This document shows, in pieces, positions 16,357 to 24,679 of a stretch of 64,000 bases of DNA. Origin of the DNA: UBA2112 sp964596695. GTDB taxonomy: Bacteria > Patescibacteriota > Saccharimonadia > Saccharimonadales > Saccharimonadaceae. The stretch's first letter is position 1. Each line of letters begins with the position of its first letter. The notes below the pieces were generated by a model. It saw only the letters and a list, made by a program, of their open reading frames with translations. It was not told the DNA's origin and did no database searches. The position numbers were made by a program, and so were the translations under genes. The stretch spans positions 1-64,000 of the forward strand of contig CAZQVE010000003.1 of the NCBI GenBank assembly GCA_964596695.1, written 5' to 3'.

Positions 16357-16743
16357 ATGAGCGATCTCGTACCCGTCCAACAAGCACTGGAACTCGGAAC
16401 CGAAGAGATGGTGCGAGATGCCCTCGAGGGTGTCAAATGCGTCAGTATCCGACCGAGTCACCGCAACTACGCCGAAGGTGGCGTCCTGGTGCTGTACTAC
16501 CAGGGAACCGTGGAAAGCCCTGACGGCTTCGTTGCATGGGCGGACGCCACGTCGGTGCGACACTGCACGATCGGCGAAATTCCCGATGAGGATTGGCGCG
16601 ACGACGGTTTCGACTCACTCGATGACCTGCTGGCCGGCCTGAACGTCTTCTACGGCGGTACGCTGACCCTCGAATCACCGGCTACGGTCCTTCGCTGGGA
16701 CAACCTGCGTGGACCTCACGTCGAGGCATACCGCAACCCCTAA
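16357..16743 (+). CDS. Small acidic protein, unknown
   Basis: 128 residues from the ATG at 16357 behind GGAGAGG. Soluble, acidic, predicted alpha/beta, with EEMVRDALEGVKCVSIRPSH near the start and many Asp in the middle (DEDWRDDGFDSLDDL). No family recognised. It is monocistronic, flanked by its own promoter/stem-loop and by the terminator at 16786, like several other lineage-specific genes in this window. Confidence 0.75.
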   Translation: MSDLVPVQQALELGTEEMVRDALEGVKCVSIRPSHRNYAEGGVLVLYYQGTVESPDGFVAWADATSVRHCTIGEIPDEDWRDDGFDSLDDLLAGLNVFYGGTLTLESPATVLRWDNLRGPHVEAYRNP

Positions 16744-16785
16744 GTAGAGGCGAACAATTAGCTCCGTGTTATCGCACACCGTAGA

Positions 16786-16821
16786 GAATACTCCGGCGTC
16801 GATAACCGGAGTATTCTTTTT
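16786..16821 (+). terminator. Intrinsic terminator
   Basis: GAATACTCCGG (16786-16796) pairs perfectly with CCGGAGTATTC (16806-16816), followed by TTTTT. Ends the gene at 16357-16743. Confidence 0.9.
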
Positions 16822-16858
16822 GCAGGAGGCTGAAGCAGAGATTATTTCAAAATAGATA

Positions 16859-17830
16859 TTACAGTAAACTTGTGGCAATCTTGCGGATCTGGCTGGACGA
16901 TAGTGGTGCGTCGCCTTCGATCGTGTACAAGATACCGCCGTTCACCCAAGCGGCATTGTCGCCGTAGGTATAGATAGTCAGACCGCGTTCAGTATATGGA
17001 ACGTAATTACTACCAGCTTTTGGTGTGACGTAGTTGTCGAGCAGTGCGGTGCTGTCCCATCCGCTTTTACTCTGGCTGATCGTGAAGTCTTGATTGCCGC
17101 CGTTAGCCTTGAAGTTCATGGCGACTCGTCCGTTGCTGTAGTTGACGGGACCGTTCAGTGCGTAGCCGTCCGGACGATAACTAGGATAGTTGGCATCGAT
17201 TCCGGCCTGGACGGCCGCGATACGGACAGAGAGAGCTGGCATGTTCAGGTAGGTAAAGTAGCCGCCAAGCAGGACGATTGCCAGCGTGGCCGAAAGCACG
17301 GCCAGCGTTCGTTGGCGTGGCTTGAAGCGACTCTTAAGCGGTGCGCGCTTGTGTGTATTTGCGACGGCAGTCTTGACTGCTTGATCCTTAACCTCGCTAG
17401 CGGTGATGGTTTTTGTGAGCGGCTGAGCCTTGGCGGAGGAAAGAGCATGTGCCTTGGCGACATGCGGGTGCGTAACGGGTCCGACGTCGACTGATTTTGG
17501 CTTAAGCGCTCCGGCGGGGTGCGGGGCGAATTTGTGAACGTTGACGTTCTTGTGTGGCCGGGCGATGTCCATATGCTTGACCGATGAAGAGCGTTTGACG
17601 ATTGCGTGCTTGGCCGGCGTTGGTTTTTTCAGTGATTTGCGTCGAAGGGTTACCGAGCGCTGCGGTGAGTTATGGAGCATAGCTGCTGCGTGGTGCGGGT
17701 CGCTAACTTTTAGCCGTGATGTGGGCTCTGATGCTGGTTTTGCTGATTGAGTAGTAGACGTTTCAAGAGGTAGACCAGTTATGGCGTCATACTCTTGACC
17801 ATTGATGCTAACTGTGGCGCGTTCTGTCAT
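16859..17830 (-). CDS. Membrane protein with basic N-terminus and DUF4367-like C-terminal domain
   Basis: 323 residues from the ATG at 17830 (AGGGGAT upstream). About 165 residues of Lys/His/Pro/Ala-rich, probably disordered cytosolic sequence precede one TM helix (TLAVLSATLAIVLLGGYFTYL). The extracytoplasmic domain of ~110 residues ends GGILYTIEGDAPLSSSQIRKIATSLL, the pattern of DUF4367 domains. Such domains sit outside the cell in Gram-positive envelope proteins. It is divergent from the PEGA/propeller protein. Function unknown. Confidence 0.8.
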   Translation of the reverse strand: MTERATVSINGQEYDAITGLPLETSTTQSAKPASEPTSRLKVSDPHHAAAMLHNSPQRSVTLRRKSLKKPTPAKHAIVKRSSSVKHMDIARPHKNVNVHKFAPHPAGALKPKSVDVGPVTHPHVAKAHALSSAKAQPLTKTITASEVKDQAVKTAVANTHKRAPLKSRFKPRQRTLAVLSATLAIVLLGGYFTYLNMPALSVRIAAVQAGIDANYPSYRPDGYALNGPVNYSNGRVAMNFKANGGNQDFTISQSKSGWDSTALLDNYVTPKAGSNYVPYTERGLTIYTYGDNAAWVNGGILYTIEGDAPLSSSQIRKIATSLL

Positions 17831-17939
17831 CCCTATCCCCTTATGTCTATTCGTATCTTTTATATTATGCACCCGTCGTCAATATTGCAATAGTTAATCG
17901 TAGTTTCGTATTACCATGACAGTTGTTATAATACTGCAT

Positions 17940-19394
17940 ATGAAGCGCCAGGTTTCCACTGAACATCAAACATGGTTACGCACGGCGATCTATAGTTTTA
18001 TGACATTGACCGTTACGGTTATCGTGGCGTTGTTGATGCTGGTTGTGCTGGGATACCAGTTCAACCAAGAGGACGGTCGTCTAGAGCAAGGCGGCTTGCT
18101 ACAGTTTGAGTCTATTCCGAGCGGTGCGATGGTAACGCTGGACCAAGCAAGGTTGGGGTCGCTGACATCGACGAAATCGACAGTTGAGAGCGGTCATCAC
18201 TTCGTTACCTTCGACAAAGAGGGGTATCGGCAGTGGCAAAAATCGATCACTATCACACCGGGACAAGTTGGCTGGTTGAGCTATGCGCGGTTAATCCCCA
18301 AGACGATCACGCCGAAAACACTGCATGATTACAAGACGCTTTCTGGTGCTCTGGCCGCACCAAGCCGTCACTACATGTTGTTACAGGAGGCCGCCGACCA
18401 ACCAGTATTTACACTAGTAAATATTCAGGGCGACACCCTTCGTTACGATGCACTGACGCTGCCGACAGGTAGTTATACGCCCCCAGCCGAGGGTAAGACA
18501 CAGACGTTTACGCTCGACAGCTGGAGCGACAATGATCGAGCGGTACTGATTCGTCATACCTACGACGACACCAAGACGGAATGGATATGGCTCGACCGTA
18601 GCTCGCCAGAAAAGTCTATCGATATAAACACGACGTATGCTGTCTCACCGTCTAGGGTTATGTTCGCTGGTACTGGCAGTAGGCTGCTTTTCGTCCAGAC
18701 CGGCGACATCGTACGGCGTATCAATCTCGACGAGCAAACGCTGTCTCGACCACTCGCGACGCATGTCGACAACTTTACCGTTTATGACGACAAAACGATC
18801 ATGTACACGACGACGCCGGACGGTAAATCTCAACGAACGGTCGGGTATGCCGCCGTGGACGTTGAGGCACCGGTGGCGATTGCCACCTACCCAGCTGATG
18901 GCCAACCGCTTTTCGCTACGATGACGAAGTATTTTAGCCAAAGATACCTAGCGGTAGTCCATGGCGAGACGTTGACGATCGAGACCGGCTCGCTTCCGAC
19001 GGAGCACGACGAAGGGTCGCTCAAAAAGTTTGCGAGCCACGAGGTTTCGGCTGGCGTGACGCACCTCGAGATAAGTGGCAATGACCGGTTCGTCGTGGCG
19101 ACATTGCCAGACGGATACGCCACCTATGACCTTGAGCTGAAGAAATTCGACAAAACAGCCTGGGCGAACCCGGTTCAGACTACCGAGAAGTTGCATTGGT
19201 TGGACAACTACATGCTGTGGTCTGACTATGGCGGAGAGCTGTGGTTCTATGAATTCGACGGCGCTAATCGGCAAAAGATTATGCCGGTTGCGGAAGGTTT
19301 CGCTGTGAGCCTTAGTTCAAACGAAAAATATGTCTATGGGATTACGAAAACCGACAAAGGGTACGAACTTCGTCGCGCGCAACTGATACTTTAA
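17940..19394 (+). CDS. PEGA-domain membrane protein with beta-propeller-like region
   Basis: 484 residues from the ATG at 17940. TATAAT at 17927-17932 is 7 nt before it, so the mRNA is predicted leaderless. One N-terminal TM helix (TLTVTVIVALLMLVVLGY), a PEGA domain (IPSGAMVTLDQARLG, then GHHFVTFDKEGYRQW), then about 350 residues of repeated beta strands (VNIQGDTLRYD, DDRAV-type blocks) suggesting a propeller. Probably an extracytoplasmic envelope-binding protein. Its end overlaps the convergent sortase gene by 4 bp. Confidence 0.8.
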   Translation: MKRQVSTEHQTWLRTAIYSFMTLTVTVIVALLMLVVLGYQFNQEDGRLEQGGLLQFESIPSGAMVTLDQARLGSLTSTKSTVESGHHFVTFDKEGYRQWQKSITITPGQVGWLSYARLIPKTITPKTLHDYKTLSGALAAPSRHYMLLQEAADQPVFTLVNIQGDTLRYDALTLPTGSYTPPAEGKTQTFTLDSWSDNDRAVLIRHTYDDTKTEWIWLDRSSPEKSIDINTTYAVSPSRVMFAGTGSRLLFVQTGDIVRRINLDEQTLSRPLATHVDNFTVYDDKTIMYTTTPDGKSQRTVGYAAVDVEAPVAIATYPADGQPLFATMTKYFSQRYLAVVHGETLTIETGSLPTEHDEGSLKKFASHEVSAGVTHLEISGNDRFVVATLPDGYATYDLELKKFDKTAWANPVQTTEKLHWLDNYMLWSDYGGELWFYEFDGANRQKIMPVAEGFAVSLSSNEKYVYGITKTDKGYELRRAQLIL

Positions 19395-20470
19395 TGCGCT
19401 CCAAAGAGGCGTTCTAGTGCAGTCGGGCCATTGCCCGGGATAGTAGCTTTGCTTTCGCCAGAGTTGTTGTTTGCTGGCTCAGCCTTAGACGGGTCGGGTG
19501 AAATCTGTTCAGCCGTAACAAGGAGTCGGTTCCGTGACGTCCCCAGTGGCGTACAGGTGATTAATGTAAGGTACGGTTTGTCGTCATAACCTAGCAGTGC
19601 GCTGACGTCAGTCGGCTTGACGACTTGCTTTTTCGTGACGGTATACGTGTAGCGGACAGACTTGTAGTTGACGAAAATCGTGTCGCCTTTTTGTAGTTTG
19701 TCTAATTGAGCAAAGATAAACTTGTAGTCACCCGGGTCGAACAGATCGTTGCTACTGTGGCCTGAAAAGACCGTGTTACCCAGTTGTCCCGGCACACTGT
19801 CGGCACCTGGGATAGCGAAATGCGCGACACCCTTTTGCATGGCGGCCATTTGGGCATTGTAGTCGAGCGGTACGTCGTAGATAGCCGGTACATCGACGTT
19901 GATCTTTGGGATGATGAGCTTGGGATCCGGCGAAACGGGCGCGTTGCCAGTCGGGTCGACGACGATGTTTTGCGGGTCTATGGCACCCGGACTAACGAAC
20001 GCTTGGACGTGGGCAAAGATAATTTCGTTGTACTGCAAGAATGCCACGACCATAACGACGACAAGCGCGCTGACTATCGGGATAAAGTGACGGCTCTTGC
20101 GAGCTTTCTTGGCGGACTTCTTAGCGTTTGTCACGATCTTTTCGCGCAGGTCGGTCAGCTCTTGGTCGTGTTTTTCTTCGGGAGTCTTAGTCGCCTCTGC
20201 CTGTTCGGTCATTGCTTGGTGGAGTTTGCCGACGTAGTAATGCTCGTAATATTTGCGGTAGTAATCCTGCCACTGCGAGTGGTATTGCTGCCAGTGCCCC
20301 GCCTGGGTGCTTTGGACCGTTTGCGGTGCTTGCTGAGCCGTGTTGTCGGAGGTCGGCGTAACGACTTTTGGCTGATGGTCGTAGAGTGCGTCTAATTGGT
20401 CGCGGACTACATCTGCTGCGGCGTCGCGGTTGGTTTGTTTGTTTTTGTTGGCGTCGTCTTCTGGTTGCAC
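19391..20470 (-). CDS. Sortase (class D/E type)
   Basis: 359 residues. A ~125-residue charged, Gln-rich cytosolic N-terminus (long for a sortase), TM helix FIPIVSALVVVMVVAFLQ, then the sortase barrel with H238 (FSGHSS), C306 (LTLITCTPLG) and R315. The catalytic triad is complete. It should cleave sorting signals of surface proteins and attach them or link pilin subunits. No obvious LPxTG substrate is encoded in this window, so its target is elsewhere or non-canonical. Confidence 0.93.
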   Translation of the reverse strand: MQPEDDANKNKQTNRDAAADVVRDQLDALYDHQPKVVTPTSDNTAQQAPQTVQSTQAGHWQQYHSQWQDYYRKYYEHYYVGKLHQAMTEQAEATKTPEEKHDQELTDLREKIVTNAKKSAKKARKSRHFIPIVSALVVVMVVAFLQYNEIIFAHVQAFVSPGAIDPQNIVVDPTGNAPVSPDPKLIIPKINVDVPAIYDVPLDYNAQMAAMQKGVAHFAIPGADSVPGQLGNTVFSGHSSNDLFDPGDYKFIFAQLDKLQKGDTIFVNYKSVRYTYTVTKKQVVKPTDVSALLGYDDKPYLTLITCTPLGTSRNRLLVTAEQISPDPSKAEPANNNSGESKATIPGNGPTALERLFGAH

Positions 20471-20528
20471 GAACTAGATTCCTTACAAGTATTAGTATAC
20501 AATATATAACGATTGTTTAACATCTAGT

Positions 20529-20570
20529 GCCGCAGTGGTGGAATTGGTAGACAATTCCGCGAGCGGAATT
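20529..20570 (+). pseudogene. tRNA-Leu 5'-half copy fused to a perfect palindrome
   Basis: 20529-20553 copies the first 25 nt of the tRNA-Leu at 20589 with one change (GCCGCAG for GCCGCGG). Instead of the anticodon arm it runs into AATTCCGC-GA-GCGGAATT (20553-20570), an 18-nt perfect palindrome, then an AT-rich run. It cannot make a tRNA. Confidence 0.75.
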
Positions 20571-20588
20571 AAAAATTTGTTCTTTTGT

Positions 20589-20676
20589 GCCGCGGTGGTG
20601 GAATTGGTAGACACGCCAGACTCAAAATCTTGTGGACTTTTAGTCCGTGCCGGTTCAAGTCCGGCCCGCGGTACCA
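20589..20676 (+). tRNA. tRNA-Leu (CAA)
   Basis: 88 nt with encoded CCA and a long variable arm (type II). The acceptor GCCGCGG pairs with CCGCGGT with a G-T at the end. Anticodon loop CTCAAAA gives CAA (reads TTG). T-arm CCGG-TTCAAGT-CCGG. One mismatch in the anticodon stem. Confidence 0.92.
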
Positions 20677-20692
20677 AAGAATAAATTTTTCG

Positions 20693-21484
20693 CTAGACAA
20701 CTAAAGAAGTCGTTGCTGCCTGCAACGGTTTTTTTGGATTCCAGAGCCAGTAGGCGCTGGCATGTGCGGCAACGGTACCCTTCCAGATTGCCATGGGGTT
20801 GCTCCATGGCGTCGTGGTAACCTGTCCGCCGCTAGCGCAGACGATGTGGTCTTGGTGGTACACCATGACGGATACGGGATAGGTAATGGTGAATTTATGT
20901 AGCGTCTCAACGAGCTGCTGTAGCTGCATGCTGAATGTCAGAATCTTAGGATAATACACCTTGGTAAAGATTTTTTGCAGTTGCGCGAACGAAACGACGA
21001 GCAGTGTCTCGTCGCGCTCGACCATGGTTTCGGGCGCGTTCAAGAGCAGATCGACGGCGTCACGCGTTATCGTTAGCATGCCGTCATGATGCCGGACGAA
21101 ATCTTCGTAGAGGATCGCTGTCTCACTGTTTTTGCCTGCATCTCCAATGAGTAGTACGGCGTCTGCCCAGGCACCGATAGCCTGCATGTCTGGAGCTGCG
21201 CCTTTCGCGAGACCGCCAGAAGGATTACTCGCACCGTAGATAACATCAGTCAGTACCGGCGGAACGGATTTTTTGAGTACATCCGGCAGTAGTACGCGTA
21301 CTTGCCCTACTCCGGTGTCCGTCGTTGTAACATAGGCGTCACCGACCGCCACGAAGCCGAGCTTGTTGCCGCCGATAACTGCTAGTTTGCCGGTGTGTGC
21401 GCGTTGTTCGGGCTTGTTCCACTGCACGTCAGGAAACAGCACCTTGTCGGGCGCTTGCTGCTGCCAATATGGGAATTGTTGCAT
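20693..21484 (-). CDS. NnrD-like (ADP/ATP-dependent NAD(P)H-hydrate dehydratase) family protein
   Basis: 263 residues with the ribokinase-like fold of the YjeF C-terminal/NnrD family: the entry HTGKLAVIGGNKLGFVAVGDAY and a central GDAGKNSE segment. It is divergent: the usual GTGD-type catalytic stretch is not clear, so activity on NADHX is uncertain. TACACT lies 6 nt before the ATG, consistent with a leaderless start inside the 12-nt gap after the upstream gene. Paired with a guanylate-kinase-like gene, which suggests a nucleotide-related unit. Confidence 0.6.
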   Translation of the reverse strand: MQQFPYWQQQAPDKVLFPDVQWNKPEQRAHTGKLAVIGGNKLGFVAVGDAYVTTTDTGVGQVRVLLPDVLKKSVPPVLTDVIYGASNPSGGLAKGAAPDMQAIGAWADAVLLIGDAGKNSETAILYEDFVRHHDGMLTITRDAVDLLLNAPETMVERDETLLVVSFAQLQKIFTKVYYPKILTFSMQLQQLVETLHKFTITYPVSVMVYHQDHIVCASGGQVTTTPWSNPMAIWKGTVAAHASAYWLWNPKKPLQAATTSLVV

Positions 21485-21496
21485 ATATATAGTGTA

Positions 21497-22303
21497 TCAG
21501 GCGCTTTGCTGTTCGGCCGTCGCCTGCTCGATCTCCCAGGCGATATCGAGTGCTCGGCCGTACATTTCGCCGATGTTTTGTTTGAACTCATTGTACATTT
21601 GCGTGGTGCCACAATTGTATGTCGTGGGTTCTTTGCAGGTCTGTAGCATTATGTCGGCTGTTGTGACTAACTGTTCGTCGCCAGGAGTATTTGATATGCC
21701 TATGATGTTTTGAGTCGTTTTGCCGTATTCGAGCGATTGGATAGCTTCTTCGATGCGGCCAGCTGCATCCGGACGGTATACGCGCTGTGATTCAGGCAGG
21801 TTGATTGTGTCGGCGGTGTAGAGTCGACTAGCGAGATGCTCTTCCCAGGCACCAACTTCCGTGACGATGTAAAAAGCGTGCACGACGGCAAATCCGGCGC
21901 GTCGTAGCATGGGGACACTGTCGGGCAAACATGCCATGAAGTTGTATTCGGCCGGAAAATCTCTCGGTAGCGTGAGGTATAGCTCGCCGGTGGGCATGAG
22001 CGACCAATTGGCGGGTTCACCCGCTTCGATCATCTCGATAGCTTCTTCACGCGGGACACCCATGTGATAGCTGGATGGATCGCCGGGTCGCGGTGCTCGT
22101 GTACCGGTCGTGCCAGCCTCTGCTGCTGAATCGATATCCCAATCTCCCGCCTGCTTTAGACACGCCTGTATGATGGTTGACTTGCCGACGGCGGACGGTC
22201 CCAATAGTGCAATGACACGCTTGCCGCGGTTACTCTCTTTGTCTTTGCATTCATAGCTGTCACGTTCGGTCACGAGCCGATCTAGTCGTTCCTGTAATTT
22301 CAT
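21497..22303 (-). CDS. P-loop NTPase, guanylate-kinase-like
   Basis: 268 residues from the ATG at 22303, preceded by AGGAGGGGAT. An N-terminal helix is followed by RVIALLGPSAVGKSTI (Walker A of the guanylate kinase type) and by TTGTRAPRPGDP, resembling the S-x-T-R-x-x-R GMP-binding region. It is longer than guanylate kinase (~200 aa), with an extra C-terminal ~80 residues. It may be a phosphotransferase on a nucleotide or a regulatory NTPase; substrate unproven. Confidence 0.7.
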   Translation of the reverse strand: MKLQERLDRLVTERDSYECKDKESNRGKRVIALLGPSAVGKSTIIQACLKQAGDWDIDSAAEAGTTGTRAPRPGDPSSYHMGVPREEAIEMIEAGEPANWSLMPTGELYLTLPRDFPAEYNFMACLPDSVPMLRRAGFAVVHAFYIVTEVGAWEEHLASRLYTADTINLPESQRVYRPDAAGRIEEAIQSLEYGKTTQNIIGISNTPGDEQLVTTADIMLQTCKEPTTYNCGTTQMYNEFKQNIGEMYGRALDIAWEIEQATAEQQSA

Positions 22304-22342
22304 ATCCCCTCCTGTAGGTGGTACCAAGTATACCAGAAATAT

Positions 22343-22885
22343 AAAACCCCCGGCGAACCAGGGGCAGAGCTTTTGAGAGTGAAGAAACGGTGAACCAAGC
22401 CGAGGTGGCCCGGCAACGCATGCCGACCCGTGTCATATTATCTTAGATAAAAATGTAGGCTCGCCTCACCGTTCTTCATCAACCTATTATGTCGCCCCTG
22501 CTGAAAACGCCGTTGGCATGATGCCATGTTGGCGCCCGACACCCCAGGACGGAGGATGTCGTAGTTGCGGATTTGACCGGGAGGCTCTATCGTCCTCGCG
22601 ATTTCCCTCCGCGGGATCGTACGTAGTGCCGGAACCATCCACCCCGAAGGCTTCACACGATACCGACTGTTGCACGATTCGAATTAAACATTCTCTTATT
22701 ATACTCTGTGGGTGGGGACAATGGCTGTCCTATTCCCCTCAAACTACACGTTGTTATGTGCGAGGACAGCTTGCTGGACAGATCCGTGAATCTGCGCAGT
22801 AAGCTATCCTCGACGAGTATGCTATTCGACATGGGTTGAACTCTCTTCTCAATGAGCTACAGGAGTCACCTCAACTGCAGACATG
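22343..22885 (-). ncRNA. Probable ~540-nt structured non-coding RNA
   Basis: No ORF fits this gap, yet it has a consensus promoter on the minus strand (22890-22918) and ends in a terminator (CCCCTGG-TTCG-CCGGGGG then TTTT, 22364-22343). Internal pairing is extensive: CGAGGA.AGCTT/AAGCT.TCCTCG near 22770-22815, GGCATGATGCC near 22515 and a ~19-bp long-range stem (GAAGAACGGTGA with TCACCGTTTCTTC, 22478-22467 with 22393-22381). A second -10 (TATAAT, 22703-22698) could start a shorter RNA. I see none of the conserved blocks of RNase P RNA, tmRNA or SRP RNA. Confidence 0.6.
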
Positions 22886-22889
22886 AGAA

Positions 22890-22918
22890 ATAATAGCACA
22901 AACAGCACAAAATGTCAA
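22890..22918 (-). promoter_or_regulatory. Promoter of the non-coding RNA
   Basis: On the minus strand TTGACA (22918-22913), a 17-bp spacer and TATTAT (22895-22890). Lies just downstream of the xthA stop and points away from it, into the gene-free gap. One of the best promoters in the window. Confidence 0.8.
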
Positions 22919-22931
22919 CAAGCTTTGATGA

Positions 22932-23723
22932 TTACGTGAGCTCGATGCTGACCGGACAGTGATCGGACCCCATCTGGTCGGCGTGGATTTCGGCAGAAAC
23001 GATGCGGTCGGCCAGAGATTCAGACGCGACAACGTAGTCGATACGCCAGCCGACGTTGCGCTCGCGGGCGTTAGCCCAGGCGGTCCACCAGGTATACTGT
23101 TCGCCCTGTGTGTTGAACAGGCGGAACGTGTCCAGAAACCCTGCGTCGACGATGGCGTCAAAGCCAGCGCGCTCTTCGTCGGTGAAGCCATGTGATGTGC
23201 GGTTTTGGTCGGGACGCGCCAGATCGATTTCCTTGTGTGCGACATTCAGGTCGCCACAGAAGATTACCGGCTTTTTCTCCTCGAGCCGCTTCATGTACTC
23301 CAGAAAGGCTTTGTCCCATTGCTCTGTGCGCAGTTCTAGTCGCTCCAACTTGCCTTTGCTGTTGGGTGTGTAGACGCTGACGACCCAGTAGTCCTCGAAC
23401 TCGGCAGCCAGTACTCTGCCCTCGGTGTTGGTGTCACCGTAGGTATCCTTGAGCTCATATTTCGCGGCGATATCTTCGGGGATGTTGGCGACGGTTTGCC
23501 GTGCTGGCATACGGCTGAAAATCGCCGTGCCGCTATAGCCGCCCTTGGTCGCGCTGTTCCAGTATTCGTGGTAGTCCGCCAGATCGATCTCTACCTGATC
23601 CTGACGGGCTTTTGTCTCCTGCAGACACAGGATATCCGGCTGATGCTTGGCGATGAATTCGGTAAACGCACCTTTCTTTATAACGGCGCGTATACCGTTG
23701 ACGTTCCATGAGTATAGTTTCAT
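22932..23723 (-). CDS. xthA: Exodeoxyribonuclease III (AP endonuclease)
   Basis: 263 residues from the ATG at 23723 (AGGAG upstream). Endonuclease/exonuclease/phosphatase fold: MKLYSWNVNGIRAV (Asn), LCLQETKA (metal-binding Glu), VYTPNSKGKLERL (catalytic Tyr region), CGDLNVAHKEIDLA (Asp/Asn) and the C-terminal MGSDHCPVSIEL (Asp-His). All catalytic residues are present. Cuts DNA 5' to abasic sites in base-excision repair. Confidence 0.95.
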   Translation of the reverse strand: MKLYSWNVNGIRAVIKKGAFTEFIAKHQPDILCLQETKARQDQVEIDLADYHEYWNSATKGGYSGTAIFSRMPARQTVANIPEDIAAKYELKDTYGDTNTEGRVLAAEFEDYWVVSVYTPNSKGKLERLELRTEQWDKAFLEYMKRLEEKKPVIFCGDLNVAHKEIDLARPDQNRTSHGFTDEERAGFDAIVDAGFLDTFRLFNTQGEQYTWWTAWANARERNVGWRIDYVVASESLADRIVSAEIHADQMGSDHCPVSIELT

Positions 23724-23752
23724 TACTCCTAATAGTAGCATGAAATGACATA

Positions 23753-23789
23753 CCCCCGCACCGTAACCAGCAGGTCACGATACGGGGGG
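23753..23789 (-). terminator. GC-rich hairpin after the 105-aa gene
   Basis: CCCCCG (23753) pairs with CGGGGG (23783-23788), with ACCGT/ACG.T inside. Lies between the stop of the minus-strand gene at 23794 and xthA and probably ends the former. No long T-run. Confidence 0.6.
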
Positions 23790-23793
23790 ATTG

Positions 23794-24111
23794 TCAGGGG
23801 TGGGTGCGATACGGCGAATACCAGATCCAGCCTTGCTCGCATTTGCCGCAGTAGATTTCCATGATTGGACTTCCGTGCTTGAGCGGCATGAGCGACAGCG
23901 ACTCTTCTTCGCCGACGGCGTAGTAAATATCGCCCGGTTGCAGCTCGACGCCGTGGTAAACGCAGTCCTGCCACTTCTGCCGTTCGGCGCGGTCGCGCTC
24001 TACTTCGGCTCGTTGCCGGTTGATTTTGCGCTGGCGTCTGGCTTCGCGGAGGGCTCCCCCTGATTTTTCTTTGCGGGCCTTGCGCCGCGCCGCTTTGGCT
24101 GTCCTGCTCAT
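23794..24111 (-). CDS. Small basic protein, unknown
   Basis: 105 residues from the ATG at 24111 (GGAAGG upstream). The N-terminal half is extremely basic and helical (RKARKEKSGGALREARRQRK), suggesting nucleic-acid or ribosome binding. The C-terminal half is a compact beta domain with a CGKC pair (IYCGKCEQGWIWY) that could bind metal with another cysteine upstream (DCVYHG). No family recognised. Confidence 0.75.
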   Translation of the reverse strand: MSRTAKAARRKARKEKSGGALREARRQRKINRQRAEVERDRAERQKWQDCVYHGVELQPGDIYYAVGEEESLSLMPLKHGSPIMEIYCGKCEQGWIWYSPYRTHP

Positions 24112-24259
24112 ATTCACCTTCCCGTGACGAGGAGCACCAATAGTATAACTATAACATGTTTGCGATATGTTGCAACACGTCTATGGTTTTTATCACAAAC
24201 GGGATACCGATTTTTACCTATAATGATAGTGGTTCCTACCCACCAAGAAAGGACATGGA

Positions 24260-24592
24260 GTGTCAGAACCGACAATTAAACCCATTCCAGTGCTGGAATT
24301 TCTGGCGCGTCAGGTCGGATCGCATGCGTTTAGCGGCGAGCGGCAACAGACGAACCGCAGTAATTTCGAGTGTCTAGTCGAAAGGAGCGTCGTACTGGAA
24401 TGTGCTGGTAGCAAGTGGTTCACGATACCGACCGGCTCAACGCTTGTCGTCTATCGTTCGCCAGAGTTAACCTATGAAAAAGGGGCGACGATTGCCTGTT
24501 TTCATCATACGGGTGGCGACAAGCAGACCGTTATCTATAACGGCGGTATCGCGAGGATCAAGAAGCTTGGCACCGGGATACTTCACGAGTAG
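24260..24592 (+). CDS. Small beta-rich protein, unknown
   Basis: 110 residues from a GTG at 24260 with AAAGGA 8 nt upstream. Starts MSEPTIKPIPVLEFLARQVG; predicted mixed alpha/beta with several strands (KWFTIPTGSTLVVYRS, KQTVIYNGGIARI). No family recognised. Monocistronic, closed by the terminator at 24650. Confidence 0.65.
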   Translation: MSEPTIKPIPVLEFLARQVGSHAFSGERQQTNRSNFECLVERSVVLECAGSKWFTIPTGSTLVVYRSPELTYEKGATIACFHHTGGDKQTVIYNGGIARIKKLGTGILHE

Positions 24593-24649
24593 GAGTGGTG
24601 AGTTACCAATGATTCACTTCCCTATAGTCTGACAGGAGGGTTTGGAACT

Positions 24650-24672
24650 GCCCGGCTTCGGCCGGGCTTTTT
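24650..24672 (+). terminator. Intrinsic terminator
   Basis: GCCCGGC-TTCG-GCCGGGC (24650-24667) followed by TTTTT. Ends the gene at 24260 and separates it from convergent smpB. Confidence 0.9.
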
Positions 24673-24679
24673 CCTTTGT

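Noticed and set aside
20492..20677. Minus-strand ORF of 61 codons over the tRNA-Leu
   Set aside because: It is the antisense of the tRNA and of its partial copy (the typical LEPARTK-type artefact).
22343..22885. RNase P RNA
   Set aside because: GGAGGGAAATC loosely resembles the P4 region, but the other conserved blocks (for example ACAGAA near the 3' end) are not seen; left as unassigned.
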